The notes beneath the pieces are model-generated. The model was not told the origin of the DNA, did not search any database, and saw only the letters and a list, made by a program, of their open reading frames with translations. Below, piece by piece: positions 56,753 to 64,000 of a DNA stretch of 64,000 bases. The translations under genes were made by a program, and so were the position numbers. Within the stretch, counting starts at the first letter, position 1, and each line of letters starts with the position of its first letter. Source of the DNA: Argyresthia goedartella (Eukaryota; Arthropoda; Insecta; Lepidoptera; Argyresthiidae); assembly GCA_949825045.1 (NCBI GenBank), contig OX463810.1:40186201-40250200 (forward strand), given 5' to 3'.

Positions 56753-56870
56753 AATCCTGGTTTGCTGGAAGAGATCTCTTATCAGAGATAAGCTCGCCTT
56801 TGTACACTATTTTCATGTAACTATTGTTTTTTTATAAGTTTTGTGTGCAATAAAGAATATATGAAATATA
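56753..56870 (+). mobile_element. LINE C-type 3' tail flanking the DIRS element
   Basis: aatcctggtttgctggaaga and gataagctcgcctttgtaca precede aataaagaata. It lies immediately outside the DIRS right end, so the DIRS may have inserted in this LINE remnant's 3' UTR. Confidence 0.6.
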
Positions 56871-57489
56871 AGTACTCTGTGGTTATACTAAACTTATGTT
56901 TTTCCATGGTTCACTCGTATTTTTATGTCATAAAATAAAAAGTGATTTTTTCGCACAAATGTACTACTACTAATTTGTAGCACGACGAAAAACAAATTTC
57001 ATTAAAGTCGTGCCAGAAAACATACCGAAAATAAATAAAAAAATGATTAATACATTTAATACATACACTTATTTTTTTGCGAAACCTTACTTTTATATCT
57101 TTGTTATTCATTGTACGTCAGCCAGTATTTTTAGATAGCGATCATATTTTCGGAATGTAATCGGACAACGATAAATTATTAACACAAGATTGAAATTTTT
57201 TGGACACACAAAGTACGTATGCGCCACTGATAGGTTCAAAGTGTCAAGAATAAGTCAATTTCACATATTAGAAGGTACGGAAAATTTCGTTGAACATTTC
57301 TCACAAATATGTCGAGATTTGAAGTATTTAGAAGCCTGTGTAAATTTGTATTTGTTAATTTTTTGAATCAATTTTGATAAATTGATTTATAGGACCACCT
57401 CTATGGTATCATCTACCAATTAAAACAAGAATCATAAAAATCGGTACATAATTGACGGAGTAAACGCGTTACAAACACACAAAAAAATA
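56871..57489. other. Gene-free stretch
   Basis: AT-rich, nothing recognised. Confidence 0.5.
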
Positions 57490-57899
57490 AAAAACCGGTC
57501 AAGTGCGAGTCTAAATCGCGCACGAAGGGTTCCGTACCACCGTTCAATGGAAGCGATGGTGTGGAGTGAATAGTTTGGATTTTACACAGCAAAATATTGT
57601 TTACAAAGTTATCAGTGCGGTTACTTTCACACTCCATGTACGTAACCAAGTGCATCCATAAGTTTGTATGTGGTATTGTTGTATGGGAGCCCCCTTAAAT
57701 ATTTATTTTATCCTGTTTTTTAGTATTTGTTGTTATAGCGGCAACAGAAATACATAATCTGTGAAAATTTCAACTCTCTAGCTAGCTAGGTTCTTGAGAT
57801 ACAGCCTGGTGACAGACGGACGGACGGACGGACGGACGGACAGCGAAGTCTTAGTAATAGGGTCCCGTTTGGAACCCTTCGGGTACGGAACCCTAAAAA
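57490..57899 (+). mobile_element. Lepidopteran interspersed repeat with internal (GACG)n, copy 2
   Basis: Runs from aaaaccggtcaagtgcgagt to ggtacggaaccctaaaaag. Near-identical to 20338-20758; it lacks the 9 bp gaaagaatt-type insertion in the middle. Confidence 0.85.
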
Positions 57900-58479
57900 G
57901 ACGAATTGAGAACCTCCTCATTTGTCGGTTGAATCAACTAATCCAAGAAAAAAGCGCGTCCGTCGGAATCGTCGGGATTCAGTATACAACAATATTGTAT
58001 GTCGGGATCAGCGATTGATCGCTGGTCGGGATCATAACGTAGCGATATTTGAATGAATGATTTCAATGATCATATAATGCTCTAATGAATGAGTATTATT
58101 CTTTCTCACTCTTACAATATTACTTGTGGACCCTTTCTTGATAATATAATATACAGTGCTACAAGGATCGTCTTGCGCGTGGCCAAAATCGGCACTAACG
58201 CTGCCATCTTGTAAAGCGTGTTAGAGAGAGGGAGAGAGGTGATGCAATAAAGCTAAAAGTGGCGCCCCCTGGCAATGTCATCAAAACGCCAAAATATCCT
58301 TGTTGCATTATAAGTAAAAGATCATGAAGATTTGACGTTTTCCAAACCAATGTCAAAGGTTTAATTTATGTCAACCTATGATGTAGGGTTTATTTATTTA
58401 CGAACTTGATAATCAACGTTATCATCTCAATTTCGAAAGAATCCCGCATAGAATCAAACTTTCATCATTATCATTATGA
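57900..58479. other. Gene-free stretch
   Basis: No motif-bearing frame or terminal repeat was recognised. Confidence 0.45.
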
Positions 58480-58760
58480 TACTCCGCCCAAATCGACCCA
58501 CTGCTGGGCATAGGCCTCCTCTCTATGTATAGATAGCGCCAATCATCACGGCCCTGTGCCAACCACATCCAGCAAGGTCCTATCGACTTGATGATATCGT
58601 GGGATCTGATGCCTCGTCCGGACGCTTGCCACTTGTCGCAAGCTCCGAGCCATTACAAACTTACAAGCGTGTGGAATTGTGGATGAAATCAAACAATGCC
58701 ATCCACACGTGGCCATAAGATTTTTTTTCATGGTTTCCATTTCCTTCACTTTCATTTCCG
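58480..58760. repeat. Degraded lepidopteran repeat (ctgctgggcataggcctcc type)
   Basis: It contains aatcgacccactgctgggca and taggcctcctctctatgtat, then aaccacatccagcaaggtcc and gcctcgtccggacgcttgcc. This motif is widespread in moths and butterflies as part of old retroelements. The reading frame on the minus strand (69 codons) is not evidence of a gene. Confidence 0.55.
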
Positions 58761-58844
58761 AATTTCATTGAACCAAACCAAAACTGAATTACAACAGAAC
58801 TGAACCGAAACCGAAACATAGACGTTAGTTCATTTTACAAAATA

Positions 58845-59045
58845 GCGTTTTCGGCCTCGCGGTTTATTTAATAAGTTACCAGTGGTCCCGGGTTCGAATC
58901 CCGGTTGTGGAGGAAGAAAAAAATCCCCAGGTCATGGATGTTTACGTGTTTTCGACGACGTCGCTGTTTCTGGTTTTCACGACTCAGGGTTTCCTGGTAC
59001 GGGGCCAGAAACAATGTATGTGCCTGTATGTAAATGTTTTCAAAT
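58845..59045 (+). mobile_element. tRNA-headed SINE, family S2, copy 2
   Basis: A decayed head and a B box (gtcccgggttcgaatcccgg) are followed by atccccaggtcatggatgtt, ggtttcctggtacggggcca and gtatgtgcctgtatgtaaat. Confidence 0.7.
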
Positions 59046-61108
59046 GCGCAAACCATGCATCGGTTACTTTTCTTTTATCCTTGTGATCATTATTCCCCGG
59101 GTCCCAAATGCACGGCTCACCCTGGTCACATTCCAGCAAGTTTAGGGCGTCCCTGAGTTGACTAGCCAGTCATATTTTACGTCACGTCGCACGTCCGCTC
59201 GCCATCACTACACAAACGAGACCACAGAGTACATTATTAGTCTTGATAAACGAGACTGAGTGGCGTGTGGAGGCGCCGCAAGCGCTTGCGGCAAATCCTT
59301 TTGACTTGTCTCCAAAAAACCGTCACTCGATCGGATCGTCTACAAGCTCCGCAAGCCCACGCAAAGCCAAGCCAAACGACCTCTCCACACGCTTGAAATT
59401 GTGACATCTTGTGGAGGCTTTCCGAGCGTGCGGACGCGCCATGTAATATTTTTCCCATGATTTCCGTTTTATTTCCAGTCGATGAAAGTTGACACAAAAG
59501 GTCCGAAAGAATAGCCAAGGTGTATAATCGTAACCAAAGATGTCAATGGTTGTAATAATCACAAAACAGTAGCTTCTGTTTGTGATGAATGCGATGAGAA
59601 AGGAGAAACATTGTGTTTTGTTTGCTGTTGAAGTGACAGTTCTTGTTCTTCGGTTTCGTCACAGCTTTGCCTAACTCAATCACCATAAAAATATAATTTC
59701 CCTCCAAGATCCGAATAAGAACTGGCAACTGGCGTTAAGAATAAAAACATGTCTCGCCAACGGCATCTACAAATTTGGAACAACTTCATTAATTTTTATA
59801 AGCGGTCAGAAAATTGGCCGCATTAGGGATGATTGCTGATATTGTCCAAGTATTGGAAAATGATTAAGAAGTACCCCGCCAACTTGAATATCTATTAGCA
59901 ATACCGCAAGCTTACATTTATCAAGAATACTGTGAACCAGACGAAAACCCCGACTAGGTACGTCGGGCGAAAACAAACCCATGCCACACTGGAGGCTTCC
60001 ACTTCCACAGGGGTCAGCTTGGTGGGAGGCTTGTGTAGTGTAGTAGTGGTGGTCAATTTATCCGACAACTTATTATTAGAAGCGAATATTTAAAAATACT
60101 AAGCAACTATTTATTTGATTATAGAAATAACGGTTGCCAGTATTGCAATTTTCATATCATTCAGAACATCGCCACCCGCAAGCAAATTAGCTCTTATACC
60201 GTAGCCATAAGATCTCGTTTTATTATTGCTGACACCATAGCGATTTTTGTTTTCATTTGAACGCAAAAATCACTGCTTATTTTATACGAATAGGGAAACC
60301 TTATTGTAAATGAGCTAAGCCTTGTTTTCATTTGAACGCAAACATCACTGCTTATTTTATAAGAATGCTTATTTTATAGGAATAGGGAAATTTAAACCTT
60401 ATTGTCTGTGTCGTGATTCTTGGGACCTTGTCGGTTGTAATCTCAGAACAATGTTATAATTATAGCTTGAACATATAAAAATGAACTTTAAGCTACCCGA
60501 TTACTGTATATTTTCATTTGAACGTACTCTTAAAATATAATATCGCTAAAATAGCTATGGTGCCTACTATATTTAAATGAGGTATAGAGGTATAGAGTTC
60601 AGTTTGCTATGTTTGATGCAATCGCGATTCGCGACTAGCGATTTATCGGGTTTAATAGTTGTTTCATGCTACCGTAGCAAATAACGCAACTGTTTAAAAT
60701 AACGGTTATTTATGTAAAATTATTATATTTTAAACTAACGACAATCGCTTATTCAAAAACAGCCGTTATTCCTACACTGTGTAAAACGTCAGCCTCCACA
60801 TGTGGTTGGCAACGCACGCCCGTCCTTAAATGTTGTAGAAAGGTCAAACGAATTTTGGTTGCAAACAAGCGGCAACACATTTTTAAGTCCCGTGTGGAAA
60901 CGCTTGTATACTTGATTACAACAGTGTGGCACGGGTTTTAAAATCCGGCTGAAGGACAAGTATCCAGATTCGTAAAATTAGAAAAAATAAATTCAAACAA
61001 AACAAAACAATCGAGCAACGGAAAAGAAGAAAAGAAAACACAAAACATAACTTCGCTACATATTATCGTCTTCGTATTTCTGATTTTCCTTGTTGTTTTG
61101 CGATTGAA
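59046..61108. other. Mostly unassigned DNA upstream of the host gene
   Basis: A patch at 59250-59450 has paired gtgtggaggc / ctccacacgc words that may mark a small inverted-repeat element. At 60245-60410 a block containing cgcaaaaatcactgcttatt is tandemly duplicated. The 300 bp before 61109 should hold the host promoter; no clear TATA or initiator could be chosen. Confidence 0.4.
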
Positions 61109-62810
61109 ATGGATTCTGGAGCTCTGCTGAACTTCAGCAGGTGAAATAGAGTACAAACATAGATTTGAGTTTGATTTGAACTTGCGCGCTAGAAAGTATT
61201 GATTTTCTTTCACAAACTGAAGTTGAAGGATGTAAATAAATAAATCTTAAAGGGAGCTGATCTTGACATTCTCGCTTAAATTGATCGATGATTTGCTATT
61301 TGGTTTCTAATTTCTGGCTGCTGTCTAGGCCGAATGGTTTACGTTGATACATTTTATAATTCAGGTCTTCCAGTGCTGATACATCCAGTACAACTCCGGT
61401 GAAGTCAGGATTAGGAAAATTTGTGGATGCTTACTCTCCCCAACACCTCAATCTGACACCAAGGCCTGTAAGTACACTAGTATTTCTGTTGTAAATCCTT
61501 CCTTAAATTCTTCTAAATTGTCATTTCCTAACTTCCAGGAAGCAAAGCTTGGTTTCGCGGGGATAAGCCATGATAAACAAGGTCTGTTTACACTTGATGC
61601 CTCACCTTGCCTTGGTGACTATAAATGCAGGTAAATCATGAATACAAAAATGATTTATATCTATCATTGTGACAAAATGTTTCAAACCAGTTATCCCCTT
61701 TCTCCTATTCTGGGGTACACAGGTGCAGAATGAGAAGAAAAAGGTCAAGTAACCATGGTTACCTAGCGCTAGTCCAAAAAGCTTTACTATTAATCACCAA
61801 ACTATTTTTTACCTAGGGCTCAAAAAGATACCTTATTCACATTGCAAAATATCGTTCAGGCTAGTCATTGATAGTGCTGATTCATAACATTCCCCTTTGG
61901 CTCTAACTTCAATATTTTTTTCTTACTATATAACTATATAACACAAAAAAAAACATTGAACTCTGAGCCAAAGACCAGGGCAAAACATAACTTACTTCCA
62001 TCTGCATTATAAAAGACATAAACCGGTCAGATCAAACTCATTCCCAATTTACCCTTCTGACCGCCATACATCACATACAACATGTGTCACTCAGACACCA
62101 AACTTGTTTGCTTTGCTATGCAAAATACAACTTAATTTATATGAGATAAGGTGTCTTATAATAAAAAAATAGTTTCGGCTATAGCATCTTATAATATAAA
62201 AATTGTGTCAACATGGCGCCAGTGGCACAACATACAGTTGTCGGCCAGTGCCGACTGGGTTAGTAAACAGGCTAAAACTAACTTTTTTACTATTATTTGC
62301 AGAACTGTCAAAGCAAATCATACTCAACTACACCATATACCAAGGACCTGCTCATTTGAGGTTAATCAAAGCCTTCCATGTCTGAATAGGAGAGTTCAGC
62401 CGATTAAAATGGAGCTAGAGACTCCGAGTAAAGTGAAGCCAGTCAATGACCAAGTTAGAGGTATGAAATATGAAAATATTTGTTTTTATTTTGCTTAATT
62501 GTAATGTAACCACACAAAATACATTCCATGTAAATGAGCAACATCATGTCAACAAAGTAACATTTGAGTCAAAAGCGAATACATTAACCATCTGCCTGCT
62601 TTAGAATATCTCTTGCTGATAAAAGCTTATTCATAATCCACAGTGGATGGTCCAAATGGTCTGCGCTTCAACACATCTCTAGCAGCTAATGATGTGGCCG
62701 GATCGCCAGCGCAGTCGCAGGCTGGCTGGCAGCAGACCGTCAACGCTACCAAGGCTGTGTTTACCATTGAACCTAGTACTTCTAAAGTTAGTATCATTGA
62801 TACAAAATTG
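61109..62810 (+). CDS. Host gene, five coding exons visible, product not recognised
   Basis: Exons: 61109-61140, 61365-61467, 61539-61630, 62303-62460 and 62644 to about 62810. Acceptors end cag or ccag, donors start gtgaaa, gtaagt, gtaaat and gtatga; the last donor (gtatgg) is weaker. Each exon after the first has one open frame and these join in phase. Protein start MDSGALLNFSRSSSADTSS, then TPVKSGLGKFVDAYSPQHLN, GISHDKQGLFTLDASPCLGD, CRTVKANHTQLHHIPRT, RRVQPIKMELETPSKVK, GPNGLRFNTSLAANDVAGSP. About 180 residues are seen, polar, with no membrane segment or domain I can name. It continues beyond the window. A LINE fragment and a SINE lie in the following intron. Confidence 0.75.
61631..62302 (+). 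other. Intron of the host gene
   Basis: 672 bp from gtaaatcatg to tattatttgcag. No repeat or exon-like frame was recognised. Confidence 0.65.
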
Positions 62811-62859
62811 GTATGGCATAAGCTACAAAAGATTTAATTTTAGGGGTGATGCCCGGTCT

Positions 62860-63616
62860 CCCCAAGTTCCAAATCCCTCAAAGCTTTTATTATTAACTAA
62901 AAGTTGTAGACTCACTTCACCAAAAAGTCCTTTCTATAATGTTCACATAGAATCTATTGAAAACCTACAGGCCAGATTTATTCCGATGCTTGCTTATTCG
63001 CAACAATCTCAAATATAAATGCAATAACTATGACAAACGCCTAGATCACTTTGGAGTGATGTCATTAGAAAATCTAAGAAACATTAATAGTTTGACCACA
63101 CTCCATCAAATTTTGCATGGAACGATTCACACTAAAATGTTTTATCAAAAATTGAGATTTCATTCACACAGCGTCAGAAACGATAGGTTAGGAAACACAC
63201 TACATTCCATCTACCCATTTACAAAACTCAAAGAGTTTACCAAAAACCTCTCTCTAATATGTGCCGTCTTTACAATGATCTCTCTAACAAACACACCCTA
63301 GATATATTTGTAAACCCATGTACCTTCAATACAAAACTTTTAAACATTAATAGAAAGAATCAAACATAAAACAAACACAGATTCAACTTTTAACTTCTGA
63401 GTAAGTACTTACAATTTACATATATATGTAATTAATTTTTGAAAAGTCAGATAAGTAGAGATTATGTAATATAGCAGATGACATTTAATTTTAAGCATGC
63501 TGTCAGGACATTTTAAGGTTGTATCACTAGTTTAATATGTAAAACCATTATTCTAAGACATGCAATGTGATTTTAATGTTTTGTTCTGCAATAAAATAAA
63601 ATAAAATAAAAAACAT
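62860..63616 (+). mobile_element. LINE (family D) 3' fragment in host intron
   Basis: The coding piece reads KSPFYNVHIESIENLQARFI, then with a frameshift IRNNLKYKCNNYDKRLDHFG, MSLENLRNINSLTTLHQILH and SVRNDRLGNTLHSIYPF, a pattern typical of the C-terminal end of insect LINE ORF2. A 3' UTR and an (AATAA)n/(AAAAT)n tail end near 63616. It is 5'-truncated and inactive. Confidence 0.7.
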
Positions 63617-63699
63617 GGATCAGCTTACTTTGGTTATGTTTAATGTTATTTGTTACCTACTACTTGAGAGAACCAATGAGGTTAAAAACGTTATATTTT

Positions 63700-63983
63700 C
63701 ATGCTTAAGTCGGTAAAGGTCCTTCCCCACCGACGGGCAATAGCCTCTACCTGGATACGAGTAATATTGAGCCATATTCCACCATGCTGGCTCAGTGCAG
63801 GTTGATAGAGGGGTTTTACGTCCACTACCACGTAGCGATAGTAGCCGGAACCTACAGCTTAATGTGTCCGATAATGTACCCCATACTTATCAATAATTAT
63901 CTCATTGATACATGGTCAGAAATCGAAGATGCATCTCCTGTGTGAGAGGCAAGCGTGAAACCCATTAGACCACGTAGATCCAT
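63700..63983 (-). mobile_element. tRNA-headed SINE, family S3a
   Basis: On the minus strand the head is ggatctacgtggtctaatgg, with cacacaggagatgcatcttc and gatttctgaccatg. The body passes ctatcgctacgtggtagtgg to tcaacctgcactgagccagc and ends near gaaggacc at about 63717. Confidence 0.75.
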
Positions 63984-64000
63984 TTCTGTATATAATTAAT

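Noticed and set aside
59237..59562. Minus-strand gene just upstream of the host gene
   Set aside because: Two overlapping short frames without motifs in a patch that may be a small inverted-repeat element.

Overview
This window is nuclear DNA of a moth or butterfly (Lepidoptera). It is AT-rich and intron-bearing. Its repeats are of kinds abundant in lepidopteran genomes: tRNA-headed SINEs, short inverted-repeat elements, LINE tails with lepidopteran-style 3' ends, and an element with an internal (GACG)n run. No bacterial operons, real tRNA genes, rRNA genes or CRISPR arrays were seen. Almost all protein-coding signal belongs to transposable elements in various states of decay. One short multi-exon host gene enters at the right edge.

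Layout. 1-5.4 kb: minus-strand LINE (family A, 5'-truncated) carrying a second LINE (family B) inserted near the end of its ORF2, then a third LINE 3' end (family C). 5.4-12.2 kb: SINEs and MITEs in otherwise empty DNA. 12.3-17.1 kb: a longer plus-strand family A copy with ORF1 (Baculo_FP-like) and a broken ORF2. 18.06-19.77 kb: a 50/51-bp satellite with an 11-monomer higher-order repeat. 20-33 kb: MITEs, SINEs, decayed LINE fragments, a 38-bp CACGTG tandem array and a 25-bp-arm perfect hairpin. 33.08-35.89 kb: a piggyBac-type transposon with TTAA target duplication, perfect 13-bp termini and a transposase broken by one stop codon; it splits an older minus-strand reading frame. 36-44 kb: SINEs, a 44-bp tandem repeat and MITEs.

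The most striking structure is 44055-56752. It is a DIRS-type tyrosine-recombinase retrotransposon with left and right inverted terminal repeats, a 136-bp internal complementary region reproducing the joined outer ends, gag, RT, RNase H, a methyltransferase-like segment and a tyrosine recombinase. Between its first gag codons and the rest lies about 7.6 kb of foreign DNA, including a BEL/Pao LTR element (46549-51425) with 544-bp LTRs, a 5-bp target duplication and deletions that removed the reverse transcriptase. The DIRS pol has several stops and frameshifts, so this copy looks inactive although its termini are well preserved.

56.7-61 kb holds LINE tails, a second near-identical copy of the (GACG)n element and a SINE. 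From 61109 to 62810, four introns-worth of splice sites define coding exons whose only open frames join in phase, starting at an ATG: a plus-strand host gene of unknown identity running out of the window, with a LINE fragment and a SINE in its downstream intron. All similarities within the window were read by eye; family names rest on motif recognition, not on a database search.
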